NCBI GenBank assembly: GCA_002709085.1
Contig: PAPR01000053.1
Location: 1 to 64,000 of the forward strand
Reading direction: 5' to 3'
DNA: 64,000 nt
Source: Pseudooceanicola sp.
GTDB lineage: Bacteria; Pseudomonadota; Alphaproteobacteria; Rhodobacterales; Rhodobacteraceae
The translations under genes were made by a program, and so were the position numbers. Numbering within the stretch: the first letter of the stretch is position 1; the number at the start of each line of letters is the position of its first letter. Of the stretch, positions 1 through 8,994 are shown one piece after another. The notes beneath the pieces were generated by a model. That model made no database searches, had not been told where the DNA came from, and saw nothing but the letters and a program-made list of their open reading frames with translations.

Positions 1-352
1 CGTCCGGGCCTTCGCCGATCGTGGCGGAGACTTTCAGTCCCGCCGCGATCTCGTCATTCTCAATGCCGTCAACGCGCGACATCATGCGCACACCCTCGTC
101 GAGATCGACCAGCACCACATTGTAATCGCCGCCCTTCTCGGGCTTTCGGCGGATGATCGTGCGCGCGTAGACCGTGCCGCGCCCAGAGGGCGCGACCCAC
201 TTCAGATCAGCGCTGCCACAGGCCGTGCAGATCACGCGCGGATGAAACACATGGGTGCCGCAGGCGCCGCACTTCTGTATCTCGAAAACGCCGTCGGCCA
301 GCCGGGAGGCAAAGACGGCATCCGGCCCCGGACCTTGAACTATACCACTCAT
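1..352 (-). CDS. Zn-ribbon/OB-fold DUF35 protein, C-terminus cut by window edge
   Basis: Not in the ORF track because it runs off the left edge; I translated it by hand. It starts at the ATG at 352, two bases after the SDR stop. Cys28-x2-Cys31 and Cys42-x2-Cys45 form a zinc-ribbon knuckle, and the conserved 'GRGTVYARTIIRR' and 'VRMMSRV' stretches mark the OB fold. Proteins of this family partner thiolase-like enzymes and are thought to present the acyl-CoA substrate. A thiolase-like partner is therefore expected just left of the window (inference). It is probably the last visible gene of the operon starting at 7190. It resembles the DUF35 protein at 19644-20048. Confidence 0.85.
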   Translation of the reverse strand, partial: MSGIVQGPGPDAVFASRLADGVFEIQKCGACGTHVFHPRVICTACGSADLKWVAPSGRGTVYARTIIRRKPEKGGDYNVVLVDLDEGVRMMSRVDGIENDEIAAGLKVSATIGEGPD

Positions 353-354
353 CT

Positions 355-1131
355 TCAGAACCCGATGTGGTACCCGCCGTTCACGCTCACGTGCTGGCCG
401 GTCATGTAGGATGCCGCGTCGGACAAAAGGAAACAGACCGGCCGCGCGACCTCGCTGGGCGTGCTCATCCGTCCCATCGGAATCTGCGCCATGTACTTGC
501 CGACGAACTTGTCCGAGCGCACCGTCTCGGTCATCGGTGTTTCAACCATCCCAAAGCAAACCGAATTGACGTTGATGCCATAGCGACCCCATTCGCGCGC
601 TGCACACATCGTGAGGCCCAGCACGCCGGATTTTGCCGCACCATAGTTGATCTGACCGATGGTGCCGCGCCGCCCAGCGTCAGACGAGATGTTGACGATG
701 GCGCGCCGTGCGGGGGTATCGAGGTTCTTCTCGGCCTGCTCCTTGTAGTAGGTGCCGACCGCCTGAAGGCACCCGAAAACGCCAGTGAGGTTCACGTCGA
801 TCACCTGCTGCCAGGTTGCCCGGTCCATCTTGTGAATCATCGCGGCACGCACGATCCCGGCGTTATTGACCAACCCGTTGATGTCTCCGAACTCATCGCG
901 GGCGAACTTCACCAACTGATCGGGAAAATCGGGGTCAGCCACGTTTCCGACGATGGCGCGGGCATTGCTGCCGATCTGTTCGGCGGTTTCCTTCACACCT
1001 TCTTCATTGAGGTCGTTTACCACGACCTTCGCACCCAGTTCAGCGGCTAGTGAGGCCACACCACGCCCGATCCCCTGACCGGCGCCGGTGACAATTACCA
1101 CTTGGTCTTCCATAGACATCGGGTTGATCAT
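355..1131 (-). CDS. Short-chain dehydrogenase/reductase, FabG-like
   Basis: A 258-residue classical SDR of the usual length. The dinucleotide motif TGAGQGIG is at 15-22, the NNAG structural motif at 89-92, and the catalytic set is Asn114, Ser150, Tyr163 and Lys167 (YGAAK). Asp40 at the end of beta2 suggests preference for NAD(H) over NADP(H). The start at 1131 has AAGGAG eight bases upstream, although an internal Met at residue 5 or 7 is possible. Its place in an acyl-CoA dehydrogenase operon suggests oxidation of a 3-hydroxyacyl-CoA or a ring alcohol. The substrate is not readable from sequence. Confidence 0.9.
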   Translation of the reverse strand: MINPMSMEDQVVIVTGAGQGIGRGVASLAAELGAKVVVNDLNEEGVKETAEQIGSNARAIVGNVADPDFPDQLVKFARDEFGDINGLVNNAGIVRAAMIHKMDRATWQQVIDVNLTGVFGCLQAVGTYYKEQAEKNLDTPARRAIVNISSDAGRRGTIGQINYGAAKSGVLGLTMCAAREWGRYGINVNSVCFGMVETPMTETVRSDKFVGKYMAQIPMGRMSTPSEVARPVCFLLSDAASYMTGQHVSVNGGYHIGF

Positions 1132-1165
1132 GTTCGTTTCTCCTTGGTTCGATTGATTTCATATT

Positions 1166-1597
1166 TCATGACGCAGGATCGCCGTTGGCCGGCACCGTAA
1201 GTCGTTTTATGATCGCGTCGCCATGCGCAAGGAGGCGACCGTTCTGATCGACGACCTCGCCCCGCATGAAAATCAGCTTGCGCCCGCCGCCAGCGATCCG
1301 CCCCCGCGCGGTCACCACGTCGCCTTCTGCCGCCGAGGCGACAAAGCTGGTGGTCAGCGATAGTGTCAGACAGCGATGACCCGGGAGTCCTTCACCCGCG
1401 AAGGACGCGCCGAACGTGACCGCGTTGTCCAGCATCGTGGCGTATATACCGCCATGCGCCTTGAAGCTGCCGTTCAGATGATCCTTGGTGATCGTCAGCT
1501 CTAGCTCTGACTTTTCCGCCGACCAGTGCACAAAGCGAACGCCGAGAAATGCGTTGAATGGGGCGGGTACGTAGGGTTTGCCGTCTTGCGCGCTCAT
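1166..1597 (-). CDS. PaaI-type hotdog thioesterase
   Basis: I place the start at 1597 (MSAQDGKPYV), one base after the permease stop, rather than the track start at 1663 which would overlap the permease by 65 bases. This gives 143 residues, typical of PaaI thioesterases. The HGG motif lies at 48-50 and the general-base candidate Asp57 follows in 'ATMLDNAV'. These enzymes hydrolyse aryl- or acyl-CoA thioesters and often release dead-end CoA esters to free the CoA pool. In this operon it probably acts as a proof-reading or relief hydrolase for the pathway served by the two ACADs and the TAXI transporter (inference). Confidence 0.85.
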   Translation of the reverse strand: MSAQDGKPYVPAPFNAFLGVRFVHWSAEKSELELTITKDHLNGSFKAHGGIYATMLDNAVTFGASFAGEGLPGHRCLTLSLTTSFVASAAEGDVVTARGRIAGGGRKLIFMRGEVVDQNGRLLAHGDAIIKRLTVPANGDPAS

Positions 1598-1598
1598 C

Positions 1599-3566
1599 TT
1601 AAGCCGTCTTCCTGTCGCGTGAGAAGTATATGATGACTGCCGCCAGCGCTGCCAATCCGACACCGGCGCTGATTGTGCCGAGGATCGGGACGGACATCAT
1701 CGCGCTCGCGGGCCAAGCAATGGCCAGACCACCGAGCCCGAGAAGAACCCTGACAAAGGCACCCACAGTGTTGCTTTCGATCCGACCGACACCCAGCAGA
1801 TACCCCTGGAGCCCGGCACAAATCAGCAGGACGCCAAGTCCCGCCCGCAGAATGGTCAATAGACTGTCCAGCAGCCCTGCCTGCAACGTGTAGGCGGGGT
1901 CGAGCACAAAGAAGAAGGGGATCACATAGATGATCGTACCCAGCTTCATCGCCTGAAAGGCGGCGGCGAAGGGCCGCGCCTGCGCAATCGCAGCGGCAGC
2001 GAAGGCGGCCAGCGCCACGGGCGGCGTGATATAGCTGAGCATACTCCAGTAAAGGATGAACAGATGAACCCCGATCGGATCGAGGCCGCCCGCAATCAGC
2101 GCCGGTGCCAGTGACACGGCGAGGATCACGTAGGCGGCTGTCACCGTCATTCCCATGCCAAGGATGAAGCTGGTCAAAGCCCCCAGAAGCAGCAGCAGGA
2201 AGGTGTTGCCACCTGCGATGAACAGCAGGTCATTGGAGATCGTGCCGGACATGCCAGTCACCGCCAGCCCGCCGACGATCAGCCCCACGGCGGCAAGAAT
2301 CGCGACCAGCTCGACGAAAAGGCGCCCCGTCGCGACCATGAAATTCACCAGCTCCTGCCATCCCCACCGGGATTTCGGCGAAAACTGGTTGATGACGAGA
2401 AGCAGCGCGGTGGCATAAAACGGCGCGATGGCCTCGCGCTTCAAGAACAGCAGCATCCAGATCAGAAGCGCGAAGACAGCGATGAAATACCAACCCTCAG
2501 CCAGCACCCTGCCGAATTTCGGAAGGTCGGCACGCGGCACACCTTTTAGCCCGTTCCGCGCCGAGTAAGCGTCGATCTGGGCGAAGAGGCCGAAGAAGTA
2601 GAGGAGGGAGGGCAGCACAGCCGCCACGACGATATTCGTGTAGTCCGTCAACAGGAACGTCGCCATGACAAAGGCTGTCGCGCCCATGATCGGTGGCATC
2701 AGAACGGCACCGGTCGAGGCTGCCGCTTCGATTCCGGCGGCGTAGCTTGGCCGGAAGCCCACACGTTTCATCGCCGGGATCGTAATCGACCCCGTCGTGA
2801 GCACGTTGGTGATGACGCTACCGCTCATCGAGCCGGTCAGCCCGCTGGTCAGAACGCCGACCTTGGCGGGTCCGCCCCGAACATGGCCGAGTCCCGCAAA
2901 GGCGATATCGATAAAGAAGGGTCCGGCACCGGTGTGCTGCATCGCGACCCCGAAGATCATGAAGCCGACGACCAGGTTGACGAAACTGCGCATCGGTATG
3001 CCCAGCACGCTCTCGCCACTCATGGCGTGGAAAATCGCCGTCTCGATCGGCGGCCGCTGGAAGCCCTGAATCGGACCCGGCGCATAATTGGCGATCATCG
3101 GGTAGATGGAGAACATCAGGATGACACCGAACAGCATCCAGCCGCCGGTGCGGCGCGCGGCCACAAGCAACAAAAACCAGAAGGTAAAGCTGGCGATTAT
3201 GGCATGCGTGGGGGCTGAAAAGTCCCAACCCTTGTTCACCACGCTGCGCCCGTAATAGACGAAGAACGCGCAGGTGCTCACCGCTAGTATGGCCAGAAAG
3301 TAATCCCACCATCGCGTCGCACCCTGCGGGTTGGTCTTGGAGCAGGGAAACACCAGGTAGACCAGGGGCAAGGTCAGCAGGAGCATCACATACAGGTAGT
3401 GAATCTCGAGCAGACGGACGTCTATGAAAAACCCGAGATTGAAAAGGTGGTTGATCGACGTCGCTGACAGCAGCAGCGCCGATATCGCAAGCATCCAGCG
3501 AAGACGACCTGATATGTTGCCTGTACCGACCGGCTGCGCCGTCGTCTCCTGCGGATCCTGTGACAT
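1599..3566 (-). CDS. TRAP transporter fused permease (DctQ-DctM), TAXI type
   Basis: A 655-residue polytopic inner-membrane protein. The N-terminal third supplies the small four-helix DctQ-like part and the rest is the DctM-like ion-driven transport domain. The characteristic DctM stretch 'GPAKVGVLTSGLTGSMSG' followed by 'TGSITIPAMKRVGF' is present. Fused permeases of this length go with TAXI-type binding proteins, and the TAXI gene lies directly upstream (3642-4790). GGGAGG precedes the ATG at 3566. The cargo is unknown; known TRAP cargoes are organic acids. One of three fused permeases in the window. Confidence 0.92.
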   Translation of the reverse strand: MSQDPQETTAQPVGTGNISGRLRWMLAISALLLSATSINHLFNLGFFIDVRLLEIHYLYVMLLLTLPLVYLVFPCSKTNPQGATRWWDYFLAILAVSTCAFFVYYGRSVVNKGWDFSAPTHAIIASFTFWFLLLVAARRTGGWMLFGVILMFSIYPMIANYAPGPIQGFQRPPIETAIFHAMSGESVLGIPMRSFVNLVVGFMIFGVAMQHTGAGPFFIDIAFAGLGHVRGGPAKVGVLTSGLTGSMSGSVITNVLTTGSITIPAMKRVGFRPSYAAGIEAAASTGAVLMPPIMGATAFVMATFLLTDYTNIVVAAVLPSLLYFFGLFAQIDAYSARNGLKGVPRADLPKFGRVLAEGWYFIAVFALLIWMLLFLKREAIAPFYATALLLVINQFSPKSRWGWQELVNFMVATGRLFVELVAILAAVGLIVGGLAVTGMSGTISNDLLFIAGGNTFLLLLLGALTSFILGMGMTVTAAYVILAVSLAPALIAGGLDPIGVHLFILYWSMLSYITPPVALAAFAAAAIAQARPFAAAFQAMKLGTIIYVIPFFFVLDPAYTLQAGLLDSLLTILRAGLGVLLICAGLQGYLLGVGRIESNTVGAFVRVLLGLGGLAIAWPASAMMSVPILGTISAGVGLAALAAVIIYFSRDRKTA

Positions 3567-3601
3567 GCCTGCCTCCCCGAAATACGATGATTTTATGATT
3601 G

Positions 3602-3634
3602 CAACGCGGCGCCCCGGTTAAGGACGCCGCGTTG
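3602..3634 (-). promoter_or_regulatory. Intercistronic hairpin between TAXI binding protein and permease
   Basis: A perfect 10-bp inverted repeat, CAACGCGGCG and CGCCGCGTTG, separated by 13 nt, lies between the binding-protein stop and the permease start. There is no T-run after it on the transcribed strand. The likely role is 3'-end protection or partial attenuation, so that the binding protein is made in excess over the permease, as is common for binding-protein transporters (inference). Confidence 0.55.
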
Positions 3635-3641
3635 TGTCGTA

Positions 3642-4790
3642 TCAGCGGAAATAGACTTCTTGGTCTGCCGCCTCGAGCGCCTCGGCGCGCGCCTTCATCC
3701 AGGCCGCGGTGAACTCTTCTTCACCCTCCGGGGCACCGTCGATAAAGCCTTTCCAAGTTTCGACGAGCAGGTTTTGACGTTCGACCAGCCGATCTTGGTT
3801 TGCTTGTGCTTCAGGGGTCCAGAGTCCTTTTTCCTTGAAGTAGGCGACGCTTCCATCGCTCCACGGCATCACCCATTCCAGGATCTGACGGTCCACCCCG
3901 TAGGCATTCGCGCCAGGGGCCGCGTCCTTGAACTCGTCAAACCCCTCGTCCATCGCGGCGACGATGTTGCGCACCTCCGTGTGGTCCTGATCCGCTTCGG
4001 TGACGAGGATCGGATAGGGGTATAGCGCCATCGGCAGCGGCGAATCCGGGTCGATGCCAGGACCGACCGACACCATGTGTGGTGTCACGAACGGCGTCAC
4101 GCTGGTGTAACGGGCCCAGCCTTCCGTATCGCTGGCAGGCGTCTCGAGCCATTTGAGGCCGCGCGGGCTGGACTCGATCTGGTAGTTCACAGTGGTTGTG
4201 GTCAGCGCAAAGGCAGCATCAATGCGATCCTCCAGAATGCCTTTGAGCGTGTTCACATAGCCCGAGAATTCAATGCCTTCGACATCGTCCCAAGTCAGGT
4301 CCGCAAAGGCCAGCAAGCCCGCCATGTTGACACTGATGGCCGGCGAGCTGACGGCGTTACCCACCCGCTTGCCCTTGAGGTCGGCGACCGTCTCGATGCC
4401 GGAGTCCGCCGCTGCGACAACCCCCAGCCCGTAATCGCCAACGGCCTGCAACACGGCCCGAATCGGCTGCGGTCCCCATTCCGGGGTGGCAAAGAGGAAC
4501 ACGCCCTCAACGGCGAAATAGGATGCGATGCCGCAGAGGCAGTAATCCACCGTACCGTTCTTGAGCGGGGTCATCCGCGAGACATCGTTGCGCCCTGGAA
4601 GCACACGGACTGTCGTTCCGAAACGGTTGCGCATCATGTTGCCGATCGCAATCGAATGCGCATGTCCGGCCGAGCCGGTGTCGTAGGCCGACCACGCGAT
4701 CACATCCGGCAGTTCGATGTCTTGCGCGGTGGCGGGTGCAGCCATCGCCAGACAGGCGGCAGCAGTCATACTCGTCCATTTGATGTTCAT
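3642..4790 (-). CDS. TAXI-family TRAP solute-binding protein
   Basis: A 382-residue exported protein with a typical Sec signal peptide (positive N-terminus, hydrophobic 'MTAAACLAMAAPATAQ', cleavage near residue 22-23). The mature part has TAXI features: an N-terminal 'TGSAGHAHSIAIGNMM' loop, a 'DLKGKRVGNAVSSPA' region and a long C-terminal helix. It is longer than the other two TAXI proteins here (323 and 331 residues), mainly at the C-terminus. GGAGGAG precedes the ATG. It delivers its ligand to the fused permease downstream. The ligand is unknown. Confidence 0.9.
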   Translation of the reverse strand: MNIKWTSMTAAACLAMAAPATAQDIELPDVIAWSAYDTGSAGHAHSIAIGNMMRNRFGTTVRVLPGRNDVSRMTPLKNGTVDYCLCGIASYFAVEGVFLFATPEWGPQPIRAVLQAVGDYGLGVVAAADSGIETVADLKGKRVGNAVSSPAISVNMAGLLAFADLTWDDVEGIEFSGYVNTLKGILEDRIDAAFALTTTTVNYQIESSPRGLKWLETPASDTEGWARYTSVTPFVTPHMVSVGPGIDPDSPLPMALYPYPILVTEADQDHTEVRNIVAAMDEGFDEFKDAAPGANAYGVDRQILEWVMPWSDGSVAYFKEKGLWTPEAQANQDRLVERQNLLVETWKGFIDGAPEGEEEFTAAWMKARAEALEAADQEVYFR

Positions 4791-4835
4791 GGTTCTCTCC
4801 TCCTTGTTGTTATTTTTTGCGAAAACGATCGCAGT

Positions 4836-6062
4836 TCATAGTTCCGAGAACGCCACATCCTTGTCCACACGTATTTCCGGCGGCAGTCCGAGAATGCGTT
4901 CTCCGATGATCGTGCGCTGAATTTCGTCCGACCCACCCGCGATCCGATTGCCGGGCGCTGTGAGGTACTCGTTGCGCCAGCGGGCGACATCGTCGCCGGT
5001 GGCTGCGGAAATGCCCGCGCCGGAGCCGGCCAATTCCATGCCAAAGGCGCCCATTTCCTGCCTCAGCTTGCCCAGAAGCAGCTTGCCAATCGAGCCCTCC
5101 TCGCCGGGTGCCTCGCCGCGCGAAAGCGACGTCATGACCCGGTAGGAGGTGAATTCAAGACCGCGTTGCCGGGCGATGAAATCGGCAAGCTGCGCACGCA
5201 CTTCGCCATCCTCGATGGCCGGGCGACCGTTGCGCTCGACGCGGGCCGCAAGGGCGATAAGTTCCTCTGCACGCGCGCCGCCACTGGCGCGCCCGACCGA
5301 AATGCTGAACCGTTCGTTCATCAGCGTCGTCAGCGCCACCTTCCAGCCGTCTGATTCGCCACCCAAACGGGCGCTGTCCGGGACGCGCAGGTCGTCGATA
5401 AACACTTCGTTAAAGCTGGCGCTGCCGGATATCTGGCGGATCGACCGGGTCTCTATGGCCGGATCGGACATGTCCACGAGGAACATGGTCATACCCTTGT
5501 GCTTAGGCACCTGTGTGTCGGTGCGCGCCAGAAGGATTCCGTGGCTGGAATAATGCGCACCCGAGGTCCAGACTTTTTGGCCGGAAATCACCCAGTCATC
5601 GCCATCGCGCCGCGCACGCGTCCGTATGCCGGCCAGATCGGACCCGGCGGCGGGCTCCGAGAATAATTGGCACCAGATGTCTTCGCCGGTCAGAGCGCGC
5701 GGCAGAACCGACGCTTTCTGATCATCCGTTCCGTGGATCATGACCGTCGGTCCGACCAGTCCGATCCCGATCAGGAAAGCGTTGGGCGGCACGGCGTAGC
5801 GGCCTTCTTCCTGATTCCAGATCACCTGCTCAATCGGCGTCGCATCCCGCCCGCCAAAGGCGCTCGGCCAAGTCAGACCGGCCCAGCCTGCATCGGCCTT
5901 GCGGGCTTGCCAGTCCCGCGCCCGCGCGACCTCGTCAGCGTCGCGGGCCATGAAATGATCCTGCGCCTTTTCGCTGCCGTCCCGCAGGGTGGCGTTGGCT
6001 TCCAACCATTCGCGCGCTTTTGCGCGAAAGGCGGCTTCATCGGGGCTGTCGCTAAAATCCAT
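4836..6062 (-). CDS. Acyl-CoA dehydrogenase, catalytic partner of a likely heteromeric pair
   Basis: A 408-residue FAD-dependent acyl-CoA dehydrogenase. The FAD/substrate loop 'FSEPAAGSDLAG' and the 'GQKVWTSGAHYS' strand are clear. The helix-G glutamate expected for isovaleryl-type enzymes is present in 'LMNERFSISVG', while the C-terminal motif is GGSDEIQRT without the MCAD-type EGT glutamate. The gene follows the ACAD at 6078-7190 after 15 bases; that protein has neither glutamate. The arrangement resembles the alpha2beta2 FadE pairs of actinobacterial steroid catabolism (family knowledge). I infer this subunit carries the catalytic base. AGGGAG supports the start. Confidence 0.9.
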   Translation of the reverse strand: MDFSDSPDEAAFRAKAREWLEANATLRDGSEKAQDHFMARDADEVARARDWQARKADAGWAGLTWPSAFGGRDATPIEQVIWNQEEGRYAVPPNAFLIGIGLVGPTVMIHGTDDQKASVLPRALTGEDIWCQLFSEPAAGSDLAGIRTRARRDGDDWVISGQKVWTSGAHYSSHGILLARTDTQVPKHKGMTMFLVDMSDPAIETRSIRQISGSASFNEVFIDDLRVPDSARLGGESDGWKVALTTLMNERFSISVGRASGGARAEELIALAARVERNGRPAIEDGEVRAQLADFIARQRGLEFTSYRVMTSLSRGEAPGEEGSIGKLLLGKLRQEMGAFGMELAGSGAGISAATGDDVARWRNEYLTAPGNRIAGGSDEIQRTIIGERILGLPPEIRVDKDVAFSEL

Positions 6063-6077
6063 CTGTCAAACTCCCTG

Positions 6078-7190
6078 TCAGCTTGCGGCCCTTTGGGCGT
6101 CCGCCAGATTATCGAGAAGCCGCTCCCGCCACATGTCCGCGGGCCCGAGTTCAGCTTTCAACTGCCATCCGCGGCGCAGAAATAGATGCGGGTCGGCGGC
6201 CCAGGTGAACCCGATTCCGCCGTGCAGCTGGATTGATTCCTCGGTGGTGAATTGCACCGCGTCGAGAGCCGTGAGGCGCGCAACGGCAGCCGCTTCGGAC
6301 AGGCGGCTGTCCCCGCTCGCCAGCGCCCAAGCGCCGAAAAAGGCGTTGGACCGAGCCAATTCGATCTTGGCGAACATATCCGCGAGCCTGTGTTTGACCG
6401 CCTGAAAACTACCGATCTGACGCCCGAAGGCACGCCGCTCACCGGCATAGGCGGTGGTCAGGGCCAGCACACGCTCGGCCAGGCCGATCTGCTCAAAGGC
6501 CGCCAGAACGGCGGCACCGTTCAAGAGGCGCTGGATCGCTGCGGGGTCCGAGCCTGGCAGCAGCTCGACCGGAGTATTGTCAAAGGTGATCTCGGTTGCC
6601 GGACGTGTGCGATCGATCGGGTCCAGCGCACGTTTCGTCACGCCCGAGGCAGAGAGATCCGCGAGGTAGAGGCGTGGCGTGCCGTCTTCGTCCTTGGCGG
6701 CGACCAGTGCATGTGTCGCCTCGGCCCCGAAGGTCACCGGGCTCTTTTGCCCTGACAGGCGATCCTGCACCACTTTGGCCGCTACGGTGTGGGGCGCGAG
6801 CCCGCCGTCTTCGGCAAGCGCCGTGGCGATGATCGTGCGTCCTTCGGCTAAGCTGGGCAAGAGCGATTTACGCTGGTCTTCCGACCCCGCCGACTGAATG
6901 GCCGGAACGGCCAAGCCTAAGACAGACAGGAAGGGTACGGCGGCCAGGCTGCGGCCGATTTCTTCGGCTAGGACGGCCAGTTCCACTGCCCCCATCCCCG
7001 AGCCACCCTCGGCTTCTGACATGGCGAGGCCAAGCCAACCGCCCTTAGCCAACGCCGACCAAGTTGCCGTGTCGAATCCTTCGCCACTGTCCAACCGGTC
7101 ATGTGCAACCTCCAGTGTGGCGTGATCGCCCAGCATCCGGGCAAGAGTTTCGCGAATGGTATCCTGTTCGTCGGAAAAACCGAAATTCAT
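6078..7190 (-). CDS. Acyl-CoA dehydrogenase-like subunit, probable non-catalytic partner
   Basis: The track start at 7265 adds 25 residues without family resemblance. The ATG at 7190 (MNFGFSDEQD) is preceded by GGAGG and gives 370 residues. The ACAD fold is clear ('YAGERRAFGRQIGSFQAVKHRL', shown here only in part, and 'HGGIGFTWAADPHLFL'), but neither the helix-G ER motif nor a C-terminal EGT motif is present. This pattern is known for the beta-type partner in heteromeric ACADs, which helps form the FAD site while the other chain provides the base. First gene of the minus operon, with IclR-type motif copies 104-170 bp upstream. Confidence 0.88.
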   Translation of the reverse strand: MNFGFSDEQDTIRETLARMLGDHATLEVAHDRLDSGEGFDTATWSALAKGGWLGLAMSEAEGGSGMGAVELAVLAEEIGRSLAAVPFLSVLGLAVPAIQSAGSEDQRKSLLPSLAEGRTIIATALAEDGGLAPHTVAAKVVQDRLSGQKSPVTFGAEATHALVAAKDEDGTPRLYLADLSASGVTKRALDPIDRTRPATEITFDNTPVELLPGSDPAAIQRLLNGAAVLAAFEQIGLAERVLALTTAYAGERRAFGRQIGSFQAVKHRLADMFAKIELARSNAFFGAWALASGDSRLSEAAAVARLTALDAVQFTTEESIQLHGGIGFTWAADPHLFLRRGWQLKAELGPADMWRERLLDNLADAQRAAS

Positions 7191-7504
7191 CTCGATCCGC
7201 CTCCTAAACGGTGGGTGTCGAACCCGCTGCCAGTCGAGGGTAGTCGTGTGGACTGGGCGCTCCAAACGCTATTGCGGCCGAGTTGCGTAAAATCATATAT
7301 GTGCAATGTCACCGAATTGGCGGATTTTTAAACCTCCGAGGCGATTCATCATAAATGTGCTCGATCTTGGTGAGAGGCCATGAAATGGACCCTGGCATTG
7401 TTTTCTTGCAGTCTTGGCACTTAATTTAATGGCACGCAGAATCGGGGTGTTCGTCAGACAGGCGAAAAGGTCCCCGCGCATTGATTTTAAAAAGGAAAAA
7501 CGGC
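7191..7504. promoter_or_regulatory. Divergent control region with two IclR-type motif copies
   Basis: A 314-bp gene-free stretch between the ACAD operon (minus) and the MaoC-IclR genes (plus). It contains CATATATGTGC at 7294-7304 and CATAAATGTGC at 7350-7360. These are the reverse complements of GCACATATATG and GCACATTTATG. The same motif occurs at 12671 and 14666 upstream of two other transcription units of the block. The region is markedly more AT-rich than the surrounding genes. I could not place the -35/-10 boxes with confidence. Confidence 0.6.
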
Positions 7505-7984
7505 ATGGAAACTGTTGGTCTGGGATTTTGCTATGAGGATCTGCCTTTAGGGCGCAAGTTTCGGACCATCGGTCGTACCGTGACCGAAGCCGATATCACG
7601 AATTTCATCAATGCCACCGGCATGCTCGAAGTGCTGTTCATTAACAGCGATTTCCGGGAAAAGGAATCCAACATTGCGGGCTTTGCTGCCCCCGGCGCAC
7701 TGGTATATTCTTTTATGGAAGGGCTGCTGACCCAATCCACGATGCAACACACAGGCTTTGCCTTTCTGGAAATGGAACTGAAGGTTCTGGGCCCGACATT
7801 CGCCGGCGATACGGTGCATTGCGAAGTCGAAGTGATTGAATCGCGACGCTCGAAAAGCCGATCGAATCGGGGACTGGTCCGGACGCGAAACAAGGTCTTC
7901 AAGCACACAGGCGAACAGGTGCTGGAATATACCCCCTTGCGGATGATCAAGGCACGCACGACGGACGAAGAACCGTCTATGTAA
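7505..7984 (+). CDS. MaoC-like hotdog protein (acyl dehydratase family), degenerate active site
   Basis: The ATG at 7505 (METVGLGFCY, AAGGA upstream) is preferred to the TTG at 7481, giving 159 residues. The N-terminal 'GRTVTEADITNFINATG' and the central 'GPTFAGDTVHCEVEV' match single-hotdog MaoC dehydratases. The family's Asp-x4-His dyad (D..NPxHxD) is not visible: the aligned stretch reads 'GMLEVLFINSD' with Phe where His is expected. It may bind rather than hydrate enoyl-CoA, or pair with another subunit (inference). It is divergent from the ACAD operon and lies 110 bp upstream of the IclR gene. Confidence 0.75.
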   Translation: METVGLGFCYEDLPLGRKFRTIGRTVTEADITNFINATGMLEVLFINSDFREKESNIAGFAAPGALVYSFMEGLLTQSTMQHTGFAFLEMELKVLGPTFAGDTVHCEVEVIESRRSKSRSNRGLVRTRNKVFKHTGEQVLEYTPLRMIKARTTDEEPSM

Positions 7985-8094
7985 TTAGCCGGTTGACCGC
8001 CCCCTGTAGGGGTGGCGCAGATGGAACCCTCAGCTTGGACTGCCCTGCGGGCCTTGCTCGTAGGCGGGCGCATCGCTGAACTGGAGAGAATGTC

Positions 8095-8913
8095 ATGAAA
8101 ACCGCGCAGTCTGACCAGATTGGATCGACCGGCCGGCCGTCGGAAGGTCCACGGTCACTGACGCGGATCCTGGCGCTGTTCGATTTGTTTGCGCAAAGCA
8201 ACCGGCGCATGACGCTCGCTGAACTCAGCACCACCCTGGCTTGTCCGAAAAGCAGCCTGCTGGTACTTCTTCGCCCGCTGACTGAAAAGGGTTATCTGGT
8301 GCGCGAGAATGATACCTATTCTCTCGGACCGAAAATAATTCAGTTTGCCCAGACCATCTTAACTCACCACCCGTTCGAAGCGGTCCTTCGCGGCATCATG
8401 ACCGAACTCGTGGAGCAGACCGGGGAGACGGTCCTATTCGCGATTCGCGACGGGGATCGGGTGGTCTATACATCGGTCATAGAAAGCCCGCAGGTCGTTC
8501 GCTACGTCGCACATATCGGGGTCAACCGTCCTCTGTTCTGCTCGGCCTCGGGCCTTGTCACGCTGGCCTATGATACGCCCGAAGAGCTTGACGAATACTT
8601 TCGCCGGACAGAACTAAAGCCGCTCACGCCCAATTCGGTGACGGACGAGCAAGTCCTGCGCCGCCAGATCGCCGAGATCCGCAAGGAAGGATACTGCGGC
8701 ACGATGGGCACGGCGCACATTGACGCCGCAGGTGTGAGCGTTCCGGTCTTGCGTGCCGATAACCAATTGGCCGGCGCGCTGGTGATCGGGGCGCCGGTCG
8801 CACGCGCGGCCAGGAACAAGACGCTGTATGTCACGGCTGCCAAGGCCAGCGCGGCGCAACTGTCGCGTGCCTTGGGTTATCGTGGTGACCCGAAACTGGA
8901 TGCCGTGCACTAG
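8095..8913 (+). CDS. IclR-family transcriptional regulator (first copy)
   Basis: A 272-residue IclR protein. The N-terminal winged helix-turn-helix covers roughly residues 15-80, with 'MTLAELSTTLACPKSSLLV' as the recognition helix region, and the C-terminal ligand domain follows. GGAGAG precedes the ATG. It is central to the block and flanked by four copies of the GCACATATATG motif at three promoters, so it is the best candidate regulator of the ACAD, MmgE/PrpD and CoA-transferase/TAXI operons. The effector is probably a pathway acid or its CoA ester (inference). Confidence 0.9.
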   Translation: MKTAQSDQIGSTGRPSEGPRSLTRILALFDLFAQSNRRMTLAELSTTLACPKSSLLVLLRPLTEKGYLVRENDTYSLGPKIIQFAQTILTHHPFEAVLRGIMTELVEQTGETVLFAIRDGDRVVYTSVIESPQVVRYVAHIGVNRPLFCSASGLVTLAYDTPEELDEYFRRTELKPLTPNSVTDEQVLRRQIAEIRKEGYCGTMGTAHIDAAGVSVPVLRADNQLAGALVIGAPVARAARNKTLYVTAAKASAAQLSRALGYRGDPKLDAVH

Positions 8914-8994
8914 CTGCGCAGCTCGCCTCACAGGCTGAGACGCGCAGGCGGCATTGACCGTCCCGCGCGACTGTCAGGTTTCAATCCGCTTTGT

